Assembly: GCA_022770425.1 (NCBI GenBank)
Contig: JALEHY010000059.1
Location: 1 to 38,236, forward strand
Source of the DNA: Parvimonas sp.
Lineage (GTDB): Bacteria; Bacillota; Clostridia; Tissierellales; Peptoniphilaceae
DNA: 38,236 nucleotides
Direction of reading: 5' to 3'
The stretch's first letter is position 1. Every line of letters begins with the position of its first letter. Made by a program: the position numbers and the translations under genes. The notes under the pieces are model-generated. The model saw only the letters and a program-made list of their open reading frames with translations, made no database searches and was not told the origin of the DNA. This document shows positions 16,551 to 24,416 of the stretch, one piece after another.

Positions 16551-16613
16551 AACTTAACTCTAAAAATAATTGTATTTTTGGCTAATTGGTTTTAAAAATT
16601 AAAATGTTAAGTT
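16551..16613. other. Dyad with nested hairpin in the divergent region
   Basis: AACTTAAC (16551-16558) and GTTAAGTT (16606-16613) are perfect complements. Inside lies AAAAATA/TATTTTT with loop ATTG (16562-16579). It could be an operator pair or a folded RNA; AT-richness raises the chance of coincidence. Confidence 0.3.
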
Positions 16614-16730
16614 AAACTATGGTAGTGTAAGTAAAATATAAATTTTATTATGCGTTATGTCTTTAACTTTTTTAATATTATTGTAAAAAAATATAGGTTA
16701 AAAAGCAGTTATTTTAACAATAAATTTTAT

Positions 16731-16759
16731 TTGATATTATCATTTTTTTATGATAGAAT
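16731..16759 (+). promoter_or_regulatory. Promoter of the TetR-orphan-GntR operon
   Basis: TTGATA (16731-16736), 17-base spacer, TAGAAT (16754-16759) with TGA directly before it. AAGGAGAT then ATG at 16780. Confidence 0.75.
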
Positions 16760-16779
16760 ATTAAAATAAGGAGATTATA

Positions 16780-17433
16780 ATGGAAAATTTAGATAAAAAA
16801 TTTAAACAAAGAGTTAGAATGATAAAATATTTCATTGATGCTACTATTGAAATTATTGAAAAAGAAGGATATGAAGGAGTTACAATTAGAAAAGTAGCAG
16901 ATATTGCAGGATATAATAGTGCTACAATATATAACTACTTTGACAATTTAGAACATTTATTGTTTTTTGCATCTATGCATTATTTACAAGAATATATTGA
17001 CGAGATACCTAATTACATAAGTACTGCTAAAGATTCAAGAGAAATTTATTTGATGGTGTGGCAGTGTTATATAGAATCTTCTTTTAAAAAACCGCAAATA
17101 TATTACACAATATTTTTTTCAAATTTAAAGAAGGATTTAGAGTTATATGTTGAACAGTATTATGGTTATTTTCCTCTTGATGTAAAGAAATATCCTAAAA
17201 TTGTTAGAGAAATGCTTATGTCAAAGTCAATCAGCAAGAGGAGTTTGATTTTGATGGATGCTTGCATTGAAGAAAATATAGTTTCAAAAGACAGAGCCGA
17301 AATTATAGACAATTTAGTAATTTGTGTTTATGAGAGTATGCTTTTAAAAGTTTATAGGGGCAGTATAAATGCTTCAGTTGCCAATGAGTTAGTTAATAAT
17401 TATATTGTTGAAATATTTGATAGAATGAAATAA
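16780..17433 (+). CDS. TetR-family transcriptional regulator
   Basis: A 217-residue regulator. The N-terminal DNA-binding domain shows the TetR helix-turn-helix: EIIEKEGYEGVTIRKVADIA followed by GYNSATIYNYFDNLEHLL (about 25-62). The C-terminal ligand domain is divergent, with many aromatic residues (YYTIFF, YVEQYYGYFPL). It is divergent from the BCCT operon and first in a three-gene plus-strand operon, so control of betaine or glycine reductase genes is a reasonable inference; its ligand is unknown. Confidence 0.88.
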   Translation: MENLDKKFKQRVRMIKYFIDATIEIIEKEGYEGVTIRKVADIAGYNSATIYNYFDNLEHLLFFASMHYLQEYIDEIPNYISTAKDSREIYLMVWQCYIESSFKKPQIYYTIFFSNLKKDLELYVEQYYGYFPLDVKKYPKIVREMLMSKSISKRSLILMDACIEENIVSKDRAEIIDNLVICVYESMLLKVYRGSINASVANELVNNYIVEIFDRMK

Positions 17434-17445
17434 TTGGAGAATGAT

Positions 17446-18663
17446 ATGAAAGATTTTGGAATAAATGTTAAATTTAATTATGACTTGGAAGAATTTTTAG
17501 AAAAAGTAGATAATTTTTGTGAAAATTCTAATTATGGATATGATGTAAGCGAAAAAAACGGAGAAATATTTATACATATTGAACTTTTGCCATATTTACC
17601 TATTGAGTTTAAGTTTTCTGATGATATAATTTTAGAGGAAAAAACTTGTTATTTTGGTAGTGGGTATCATGTTTTGGTATGTAATTTTTTAAGGGAATTA
17701 GAAAATTATTTATGTTGTGAATTTAAAGTTTTTGATGAAACTGATTTTTATGTAAATAAAGATTATGCTATTTTAAAAGAAAAGTTTGAAATTTGGATGA
17801 GTGAAAGAGTTGAAAAAATAGTTCAAAACAATGATAATATACGGATTAAGTCAATTCTTGTAGCAAATCAAAGAAATTATCCTATAACTAAAGAAGATTA
17901 TGTTTTAACATATATGGGAGCTGTGTCCTTTAGTGAATTTGATAAACTTAGAACTGAGGGCATAAAATCTGTTTGTGAAAGATTTTTCTTATTCAATAAT
18001 GAAGTTGTAGATGGTTTTAATTGCGAAAATTATTTGTTATATCATATTTGGAACAATTTAAAAGATTTAACTTTGGTAGATGATTTTGATGAGAGAATGT
18101 CACTTGTGATGTTTATGTTTGAAAATTTAATAGAAAATAATGTGCAGATTCATTTGCCTCAAAAGTATGCAAGAGAAATTTATAAATATATGGGAGTTAA
18201 TAACTTTTCTGCTTCAAATTTTCTTTTTAGGAAAGTTAAGTATGATATAGGATATGTTAATTATGATACAATATTTTCAGATTTTGATGTTAATCTTTTA
18301 ATTCCCGGTTATTTTAACTATAACAGTAAGATTGATTCATATGTTTCACTCGATAATTTGATAAGTATATATGAGTATATAACAGATGACGAGGTGTCAT
18401 TTGAAAATTACAAATTATTGACTGATAAAGATGCTTATAAAATTTATATCCAAGAAGTAAAAAATAAAGGAAAGATATTTACAAGAATTCAATGCGAAGA
18501 TGACGATTATGGTTATTTATCTGTTGATGATTACAAAAATATTGAATGTGAAGAATCTAATTGTAAAATAGTTGATACTAAGAACGGTAAATTTTATGAT
18601 ATCAGTATTTTAGGAACTGATTCTACAGATATACTGGAAAGTATGTTAAAGTTAATGGTATAG
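17446..18663 (+). CDS. Unrecognised 405-residue protein between two regulators
   Basis: I do not recognise this protein. It is acidic, rich in Asp, Glu, Asn, Tyr and Phe, with no signal peptide, no membrane segment and no clear catalytic motif. Visible landmarks: an N-terminal region (1-100) of alternating strands with CYFGSGYHVLVCNFLREL; a middle helical region (about 130-280) with SVCERFFLFNN; and a C-terminal acidic region with CEDDDYGYLSVDDY. ATG 17446 is chosen because GGAGA sits 6 bases upstream; an in-frame TTG at 17434 lacks a site. It follows the TetR gene by 12 bases and precedes the GntR gene by 8, so all three are co-transcribed. Soluble intracellular role inferred; function unknown. 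Confidence 0.8.
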   Translation: MKDFGINVKFNYDLEEFLEKVDNFCENSNYGYDVSEKNGEIFIHIELLPYLPIEFKFSDDIILEEKTCYFGSGYHVLVCNFLRELENYLCCEFKVFDETDFYVNKDYAILKEKFEIWMSERVEKIVQNNDNIRIKSILVANQRNYPITKEDYVLTYMGAVSFSEFDKLRTEGIKSVCERFFLFNNEVVDGFNCENYLLYHIWNNLKDLTLVDDFDERMSLVMFMFENLIENNVQIHLPQKYAREIYKYMGVNNFSASNFLFRKVKYDIGYVNYDTIFSDFDVNLLIPGYFNYNSKIDSYVSLDNLISIYEYITDDEVSFENYKLLTDKDAYKIYIQEVKNKGKIFTRIQCEDDDYGYLSVDDYKNIECEESNCKIVDTKNGKFYDISILGTDSTDILESMLKLMV

Positions 18664-18671
18664 GTGATATT

Positions 18672-19313
18672 ATGAAAGAAAAAAAGTTTTCGAAAGATGA
18701 TATATTTGAAATACTTAAAAAGCGAATAGTTACATTGGAGTATGAACCCGGAAAAATTTTAAATGAGGTTGAACTATCAGAGGAATTTGATGTTAGTAGA
18801 ACCCCTATAAGACAGGTGTTTCAACAATTGCAAAATATAAGTTTGGTACATATTGTACCAAGATACGGTGTTCAAGTTGCACCACTTAATTTTTTGAATA
18901 TAAAGTCTTTATTTGAAGTTACTAAAGTTTTAGACCCATTGGCAACAAAACTTGCCGTAAAAAAACTAACAAAAAGTGATTTACAAAGGTTAAAAGAAAT
19001 AGTTGCAACTTTAGAAACTTACGACACTACCAAAGATTACCAAGAAGCTATACTGTTAGATGAGGAATTTCATAAGATAGTGACAAAAACTTGTGCGAAT
19101 ACATGGCTTATAAAAATATTAACGAATTTACATTGCCAGACCGAAAGACTTTGGCATTATTGTGATATTTACTTTAGTGACATGGAAATTTTTACAAGGA
19201 CATTTAGAAAAATAGTAGAAGCATTTGAAAAACAAGATGAAGAAATGGCAGAACATTATGCTAAAGAACATATTGAAGATTTTGTTGAAAAAATAAAATC
19301 TGCACTTTTATAA
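18672..19313 (+). CDS. GntR-family regulator, FadR (FCD) subfamily
   Basis: A 213-residue regulator. The winged helix at about 10-75 contains LNEVELSEEFDVSRTPIRQV, the GntR recognition segment, and ends at the wing RYGVQVAPLN. The rest is an all-helical FCD ligand domain with the metal/ligand motif LLDEEFHKIV (Asp and His) and a further AEHYAKEHIEDF helix. FCD regulators usually sense carboxylic or amino acids, which fits glycine or betaine. It lies 8 bases after the orphan gene and upstream of the grdX operon, so it probably controls that operon and perhaps the minus-strand one. Confidence 0.88.
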   Translation: MKEKKFSKDDIFEILKKRIVTLEYEPGKILNEVELSEEFDVSRTPIRQVFQQLQNISLVHIVPRYGVQVAPLNFLNIKSLFEVTKVLDPLATKLAVKKLTKSDLQRLKEIVATLETYDTTKDYQEAILLDEEFHKIVTKTCANTWLIKILTNLHCQTERLWHYCDIYFSDMEIFTRTFRKIVEAFEKQDEEMAEHYAKEHIEDFVEKIKSALL

Positions 19314-19388
19314 TGTTAAAAATAAATATCATTGTTTTATATGTATAATTTAGAATTTGATGTTGTAAAAATTTAAAATTTTAGAAAC

Positions 19389-19413
19389 ACTTCCAATTTT
19401 TTGGGAGTTTTTT
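19389..19413 (+). terminator. Terminator of the TetR-orphan-GntR operon
   Basis: Stem ACTTCC/GGGAGT (19389-19394 and 19403-19408, one GU pair), loop AATTTTTT, followed by a T run. Short, so moderate confidence. Confidence 0.6.
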
Positions 19414-19638
19414 ATTGCAGTATATTAAATTATTGAGATAAATATAGTTATTTATATTTTAAAATATAGGAACAAAAGATAATTATTTTTAAAAAAACTT
19501 TTAAAACAAACATAATTTAATATAAAAATTACGTTTTTGAAATATTTATAAATGATTTTATATTTTTCATAAAAAAATTTTATTCAGAAAAATTTATTTA
19601 AATTTTAACTTTTTATAAATTTATTTTTCAAAATATCG

Positions 19639-19666
19639 TTTACTTTATAAAAAATACATATAAAAT
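19639..19666 (+). promoter_or_regulatory. Possible promoter of the grdX-grdE-grdB operon
   Basis: TTTACT (19639-19644), 16-base spacer, TAAAAT (19661-19666). The -35 region contains ATCGTTTAC (19635-19643), a nine-base word also found in the -35 region of the BCCT operon (16442-16450), hinting at a shared regulator. Confidence 0.45.
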
Positions 19667-19724
19667 ACTTTTGAAAAACAATAAAAAATATATTATAATA
19701 CAAATATCAAAGGAGATGATTTGC

Positions 19725-20096
19725 TTGAGTATAGAAATTGTATCTAATAATTCTTTGGTAAAAGAGAAATATGAAAATGTGATTTTCGTAGAAGGAGATT
19801 ATATAGATGTATTAGTCAGTTGTAGAGATTTAATACATAAGGGATATTCTTTAATCAGTCATCCGTTACCTGCAAGTATAAGAATGGTGTTTTCTTCCAT
19901 AAGAAGTATTGTTTTAGAAAAAAATAGTTCTTTTGATGAAGAAAGTGCATTGATTATTGAAGATTCAATTGAAAAATATAGGCTTACTATGAAAAACAGA
20001 AAAGTTGATTACAGAAATGTAAAGGATTATGAATTTGTGGATTTGATGCTTGTTGAAAGTGCAATTGAAGAGCATAGAGTTCTTACAAGTTTTTAA
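19725..20096 (+). CDS. grdX: GrdX family protein
   Basis: A 123-residue protein of the GrdX family, found at the head of glycine/sarcosine/betaine reductase operons and of unknown function. Recognised from the N-terminal pattern IEIVSNNSLVKEKYENVIFV, then VEGDYIDVLVSCRDLIHKGY and LISHPLPASIRM. TTG 19725 is chosen because AGGAGATGAT ends 4 bases upstream (core GGAG 9 bases away) and the family motif begins right after; an upstream in-frame TTG (19671) would add 18 residues with no homologous pattern. It is 18 bases ahead of grdE. No membrane segment or signal peptide is seen. Confidence 0.85.
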   Translation: MSIEIVSNNSLVKEKYENVIFVEGDYIDVLVSCRDLIHKGYSLISHPLPASIRMVFSSIRSIVLEKNSSFDEESALIIEDSIEKYRLTMKNRKVDYRNVKDYEFVDLMLVESAIEEHRVLTSF

Positions 20097-20114
20097 TAAA
20101 ATGGAGGTGGTATT

Positions 20115-21401
20115 TTGAAATTACAAATGAACAGAATCTTCATTAAAGGTTTGGCATTTGGTGAAGAAACAAAAGTAGAAAATCATACTTTGTTTATTAA
20201 CAAAGAGGAAATCGTTAATAAGTTAAAGACCGAACCGGGAGTTAGAGATATTGATATTGATTTTGCGATTCCCGGAGAAAAAACGAGAATTATACCGGTT
20301 AAGGATGTTATCGAACCGAGAGTTAAGATTAAAGGAGCGAAAGGATTTGCAGGCGTTACAACTGATGTTGCTCAATTAGGAGAAGGCGTTGTAAATGTTC
20401 TTTATGGTGCTGCTGTTGTAACTATAGGGGATATAGTAGGTTTCCAAGAAGGCGTTATTGATATGTGGGGAGAAGGAGCAAAGTGGACTCCGTTTTCAAA
20501 AACATATAATATTGTTATAGATATCAAGGTGGTTGACGGATTACATCCTCATGAACATGAAGAAGTAGTTAGACTTGTAGGACTTAAAGCAAGTGAGTTA
20601 ATAGGTGAAGCGGGAAGAAATGCTGTTATTGATGAAACCTTAGAGTTTAATATCGGAGATAATGCTGAGGAAACTAAAAAATATCCTAATTTACCGAAAG
20701 TTGTTTATGTTGAAATGTTAATTTCACAAGGTTTACTTCATGACGGTTATATATATGGGGTATGTTCAAGAAGTACATTACCTACATTGATTCATCCAAA
20801 TGAAGAGTTGGACGGTGCGGTAATTAGCGGAAACTGTGTAGCTGCATGTGATAAGATTACTACATATCAACATCAAAATAATGCTTGTATTCTTGATTTA
20901 TACAAACGACACGGGAAAGATATAAATTTTGTTGGAGTTGTATTAACTCCTGAACTTACAACTTTAGCAGGAAAATTCAGATGCTGTGATTATACTGCAA
21001 AACTTTGTAAACTTTTAGGAGCAGATGGAGTTATAGTAAGTGAAGAAGGCTATGGAAATCCTGATTCAGACTTAGTAATGATTTGTACAAGACTTGAAAA
21101 ACAAGGAATTAAAACTGTTCTTGTAACTGATGAATGTTCAGGTTGGGATGGAATGAGTCAACCTTTGACAGATACCTCAAAAGAGTCTGTAGCTGTTATA
21201 TCAACAGGAAATGTAAGCCATGTTGTTCATTTAGAAAAAGCTGATAAAGTTGTTGGGGATTCCAATGCTATTGCAAATTTAGCAGGTGGTTGGGACGGAG
21301 CTTATAATCCTGAGACCGGAACTCTTGATTGTGAATTAAATGCAGTTATAGGTGCTACTTCCGAAATAGGATATCATAATGCTACTGTTGAATTATATTA
21401 A
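20115..21401 (+). CDS. grdE: Glycine reductase protein B proprotein (alpha/beta precursor)
   Basis: A 428-residue GrdE proprotein. In known enzymes it is cut at Asn-Cys into two subunits of about 22 and 25 kDa, the new N-terminus becoming a pyruvoyl group that binds glycine as a Schiff base. The site is intact: ISGNCVAACDK with Asn240-Cys241. Other landmarks are KDVIEPRVKIKGAKGFAGVT, EEGYGNPDSDL and TDECSGWDGMSQPL. It starts at TTG 20115 with GGAGGTGG just upstream. The selenoprotein GrdB follows 14 bases later. Pattern and the adjoining NSS symporter favour glycine; sarcosine (GrdG) is the alternative, as it also keeps Asn-Cys. Confidence 0.88.
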   Translation: MKLQMNRIFIKGLAFGEETKVENHTLFINKEEIVNKLKTEPGVRDIDIDFAIPGEKTRIIPVKDVIEPRVKIKGAKGFAGVTTDVAQLGEGVVNVLYGAAVVTIGDIVGFQEGVIDMWGEGAKWTPFSKTYNIVIDIKVVDGLHPHEHEEVVRLVGLKASELIGEAGRNAVIDETLEFNIGDNAEETKKYPNLPKVVYVEMLISQGLLHDGYIYGVCSRSTLPTLIHPNEELDGAVISGNCVAACDKITTYQHQNNACILDLYKRHGKDINFVGVVLTPELTTLAGKFRCCDYTAKLCKLLGADGVIVSEEGYGNPDSDLVMICTRLEKQGIKTVLVTDECSGWDGMSQPLTDTSKESVAVISTGNVSHVVHLEKADKVVGDSNAIANLAGGWDGAYNPETGTLDCELNAVIGATSEIGYHNATVELY

Positions 21402-21415
21402 GAGAGGTGATTATT

Positions 21416-22711
21416 TTGAGTAAAAAAGTATTATACTATATAAACCAATTCTTCGGACAAATAGGTGGAGAAGAAATGGCCCATGTAGCACCGACTTTTG
21501 ATGAAAAAGCTGTTGGTCCTGCAATGGGATTTAACAGAGCTTTAGAAGGAAATGCTGAAGTAGTTGGAACCGTTATTTGTGGAGATAACTATTTTAACGA
21601 AAATTTGGACGATTCTTTAAGATTTCTTAAAGAAATTATGGATAAAGTAAATCCTGATATTGTTGTTGCAGGTCCTGCTTTTAATGCAGGTAGATATGGA
21701 ATGGCCTGTGCTGGAGTTGCAAAGTTTGTTATAGAAAATTATAATATTCCTGTTGTTACAGGTATGTTTGAAGAAAATCCCGGACTTGATGCTTGTAAAT
21801 CAATTGCTTATGTAGTACCTACAAGTAATGTTGCAAGTGCTATGGGTAAGGCTTTACCTGTTATGGCTAAATTATCAGTTAAATTACTGAATAAAGAAGT
21901 TGTTAAACCTTTGGTTGACGGTTATTTTGCACAAGGAAAAAGATTAACTGTTATTTCAGAAAAAATCGGGGCTCAAAGAGCAACTGATATGTTGATGAAA
22001 AGACTTAATAACGAAGAGTTTGAAACTGAGTTGCCGATGCCGGTTTTTGATAAGGTTGAACCTGCGAAACCTATTGAAGATTTATCAAAAGCAGTAATTG
22101 CAGTTGTAACTACAGGAGGTATAGTTCCTCTTGGAAACCCTGATAGAATCCAATCAGCATCTGCACAAAAATGGGGGAAATATGATGTTTCTTCTTTAGA
22201 TGAATTAGGTAAAGATTATTGTACTATTCATGGCGGATATGATCCTGTTTATGCAAATGAAAAACCTGATAGAGTTGTACCTTTGGATTTGCTTAAAGAA
22301 ATGGAAAAAGAAGGTAAAATTGGAGGAGTATTTGAATATTTCTATACTACAACAGGAACCGGAACAGCAGTTGGGAATTCAATAAAATTTGGTGTTGAAA
22401 TAGGAAAAGAATTAAAAGATGCTAAAGTTGACGGAGTTATTTTAACTTCTACCTGAGGTACTTGTACACGTTGCGGTGCAACGATAGTAAAAGAAATTGA
22501 AAGATATGGTATTCCGATTGTACACATGGCTACAATAGTTACAATATCTAAGTCGGTAGGAGCAAACAGAATTGTACCTACTGTTGCGATTCCTTATCCT
22601 GTTGGAGATGCTTCATTGGAGCCATCTAAGGAATATGCAGTAAGAAAAGACTTGGTTGACAGAGCAGTAAATTCTCTTGCAACAGCAGTAGAAGAAGCGA
22701 CAATGTTTTAA
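21416..22711 (+). CDS. grdB: Glycine reductase protein B selenoprotein (GrdB)
   Basis: A 431-residue selenoprotein when UGA (22454-22456) is read as selenocysteine 347, in STUGTCTRCGATIV. It works with the cleaved GrdE subunits to release ammonia from glycine and form a Se-carboxymethyl group on selenoprotein A. Typical family segments: TVICGDNYF, AGPAFNAGRYGMAC, GGIVPLGNPDRIQSASA and HGGYDPVYAN, the last resembling glycine-type rather than betaine-type proteins. TTG 21416 is chosen because AGAGAGGTG ends 6 bases upstream; GTG 21407 lies inside that ribosome site. The reading frame continues cleanly beyond UGA for 84 residues to TMF and stop. Confidence 0.88.
22469..22483 (+). promoter_or_regulatory. 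Candidate bacterial SECIS hairpin for grdB
   Basis: Twelve bases after the UGA, stem CGTTGC/GCAACG with loop GGT. A 43-base block containing UGA and hairpin (22451-22493) is identical to that in the minus-strand paralogue, although the proteins differ widely elsewhere. Confidence 0.75.
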
Positions 22712-22731
22712 ATTAAAATAAAAGTATAAGT

Positions 22732-22761
22732 TAAGTTTTCTCAATATATTGAGAAAACTTA
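22732..22761 (+). other. 30-base perfect palindrome between grdB and the symporter gene
   Basis: Half site TAAGTTTTCTCAATA followed by its exact complement. No T run follows, so it is not a classic terminator. It may be an mRNA hairpin that sets the ratio of grdB to symporter transcripts, or an operator. Confidence 0.7.
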
Positions 22762-22801
22762 GCCTATACAAAATTTGTATAACTTATTAGGAGGAATAGT
22801 T

Positions 22802-24145
22802 ATGGAAGAAAATAGAAGTAGTTGGAACAGTAGATTCGGTTATATTATGGCGGCGGCTGGTTTCTCAATAGGGCTTGGAAACGTTTGGCGTTTTCCGTAT
22901 TTGGTAGGAACAAATGGTGGTGGAGCATTTGTATTGATTTACTTAGCTATCTGTATAGTAATAGGTATTCCTTTATTTTATATGGAAGTTGCATTAGGTA
23001 GAAAAGCTATGGCAAGTCCGATAGTAGGTATGAGAAAATTAACCAAAAAAGGAAGTCTTTGGACAAGTTTTGGTTGGTTAGGCGTTTTAAGTGCATTTTT
23101 TATTTTAACTTATTATATCAATATCATGGGTTGGATAATGGCTTACATTTTTAAAATGATTACAGGAGCTATGAAAGGCTTTACCGCAGAACAATTTACT
23201 GCTAATTTTAATGATTTGATGGCAAATCCTACTCAACTTATAATGTGGACTTTGCTTTGTACGATTATAATAGGCGTAATTGCAGCAAAAAATTTAAACT
23301 CAGGGTTGGAAAAAGCATGTAAATTTATGATGCCTGCTCTTTTCATTATGTTAATAGTGGTAGTTATAAGATCAATAACTTTACCTGGAGCGATGGAAGG
23401 AATTAAATGGTATTTAAATGTTGATTTTTCAAAAATAACTCCTCAGACATTTCTTACTGCACTTGGTCAATGTTTCTTTTCAGTAGGTATTGCAAGTGGT
23501 GGTGCATTTGTCTATGGTTCATATTTGAAAAAAGATTCTAATATTCCTGAAGATGGTTTAATGGTAATAGGTTTTGACACATTGGCTGCATTGATAGCAG
23601 GTTTTGCGACATTCCCTGCAGTATTTGCTTTAGGATTAAAACCTGATTCAGGCTCAAATTTATTATTTGTTACAATGTCAAATGTATTTATGCATATGCC
23701 TTTTGGACAATTATTTGGATTTATGTTCTTCTTGTTAATGTTTTTTGCAGCGTTATCAAGTGCTTTGGGATATTTGGAACCAATCAGTTCTTCATTCTCA
23801 GATATGTTGAAATTATCAAGAGCTAAAGGTGCAATTTATTCTTTAGCATCAATATTTGTAGTTGGGTTATTTACAATATTTGGATTAAATATAATGAGTG
23901 GAGTTAAAATTTTAGGAAAGAATTTATTTGACTTTGCAGATTATCTATCAGGAAATATTATGATGCCACTTGGAGCAATTGCTCTTATACTATATGTATT
24001 GTTCGTTTGGAAGTTTGATAATTTTAGAGAAGAGGTTAATGTTGGTGCAAAAGGACTTAAAGTTCCCGCATTTTTCAAACCAATAGCATACATATTACCA
24101 ATAGTTCTGATAGTAATATTTATAACAGGACTTGGAATATTTTAG
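22802..24145 (+). CDS. Sodium-dependent NSS-family symporter (probable glycine or related amino acid uptake)
   Basis: A 447-residue LeuT-fold transporter with about eleven membrane segments, as usual in bacterial NSS proteins. TM1 carries the family signature SRFGYIMAAAGFSIGLGNVW followed by RFPYLVGTNGGGAF, which forms the sodium and substrate sites. Later hallmarks include FFSVGIASGGAFVYGSY (TM6) and FFAALSSALGYLEP (TM8). ATG 22802 has AGGAGGAAT upstream; an in-frame TTG at 22775 does not. It follows grdB across a palindrome, so it most likely imports the amino acid that the reductase consumes. NSS members include glycine carriers, but specificity is not readable from sequence alone. Confidence 0.9.
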   Translation: MEENRSSWNSRFGYIMAAAGFSIGLGNVWRFPYLVGTNGGGAFVLIYLAICIVIGIPLFYMEVALGRKAMASPIVGMRKLTKKGSLWTSFGWLGVLSAFFILTYYINIMGWIMAYIFKMITGAMKGFTAEQFTANFNDLMANPTQLIMWTLLCTIIIGVIAAKNLNSGLEKACKFMMPALFIMLIVVVIRSITLPGAMEGIKWYLNVDFSKITPQTFLTALGQCFFSVGIASGGAFVYGSYLKKDSNIPEDGLMVIGFDTLAALIAGFATFPAVFALGLKPDSGSNLLFVTMSNVFMHMPFGQLFGFMFFLLMFFAALSSALGYLEPISSSFSDMLKLSRAKGAIYSLASIFVVGLFTIFGLNIMSGVKILGKNLFDFADYLSGNIMMPLGAIALILYVLFVWKFDNFREEVNVGAKGLKVPAFFKPIAYILPIVLIVIFITGLGIF

Positions 24146-24186
24146 AATATAAGATTTAAATAATATTAGATTATTGTTAGTTTATG

Positions 24187-24224
24187 AGTATTAATTTTAA
24201 CCACACTAATCACATATTAATACT
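24187..24224. other. Inverted repeat downstream of the symporter gene
   Basis: AGTATTAAT (24187-24195) and ATTAATACT (24216-24224), a perfect 9-base dyad with a 20-base gap. A smaller dyad TTGAG/CTCAA follows at 24251-24268. They may fold in the 3' untranslated region ahead of the terminator. Confidence 0.35.
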
Positions 24225-24290
24225 TGAAAAATTATGCAAGATAATACTTATTGAGTATCTATGCTCAAACCTATAAAATTTATATTAAAC

Positions 24291-24318
24291 AAAAAGCTCG
24301 ATTTTTATCGAGCTTTTT
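24291..24318 (+). terminator. Terminator of the grdX-grdE-grdB-symporter operon
   Basis: Stem AAAAAGCTCGAT/ATCGAGCTTTTT with a 4-base T loop. Confidence 0.92.
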
Positions 24319-24377
24319 GTGGTTAAATATTATTTTAACAAATAATTTTTTGTGACTTATAGCTGTATTGATATATA

Positions 24378-24386
24378 TGGTATAAT
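24378..24386 (+). promoter_or_regulatory. Extended -10 promoter of the broken lipoprotein gene
   Basis: TGGTATAAT, a perfect extended -10, 31 bases before the ATG at 24417, with AAGGAGGAT at 24402-24410 as ribosome site. Confidence 0.7.
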
Positions 24387-24416
24387 CGAGTTATCTTATT
24401 TAAGGAGGATAATCTA

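Larger units (their letters stand above)
16295..16779. other. 485-base divergent intergenic region
   Basis: Extremely AT-rich, no plausible gene. It holds the minus-strand BCCT promoter with AATCGT/ACGATT sites, a dyad at 16551-16613 and the plus-strand promoter of the TetR gene; these are listed separately. The stretch 16462-16540 shows nothing beyond AT-rich sequence. Confidence 0.7.
19314..19724. other. 411-base intergenic region before grdX
   Basis: Very AT-rich. Holds a weak terminator at 19389-19413 and a probable grdX promoter at 19639-19666. I looked for a glycine riboswitch here and saw no matching conserved core. The rest (about 19420-19630) shows no gene or convincing structure. 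Confidence 0.6.

Noticed and set aside
19314..19724. Glycine riboswitch before the grdX operon
   Set aside because: I saw none of the conserved glycine-aptamer core segments and no tandem arrangement; an Rfam search would settle it.
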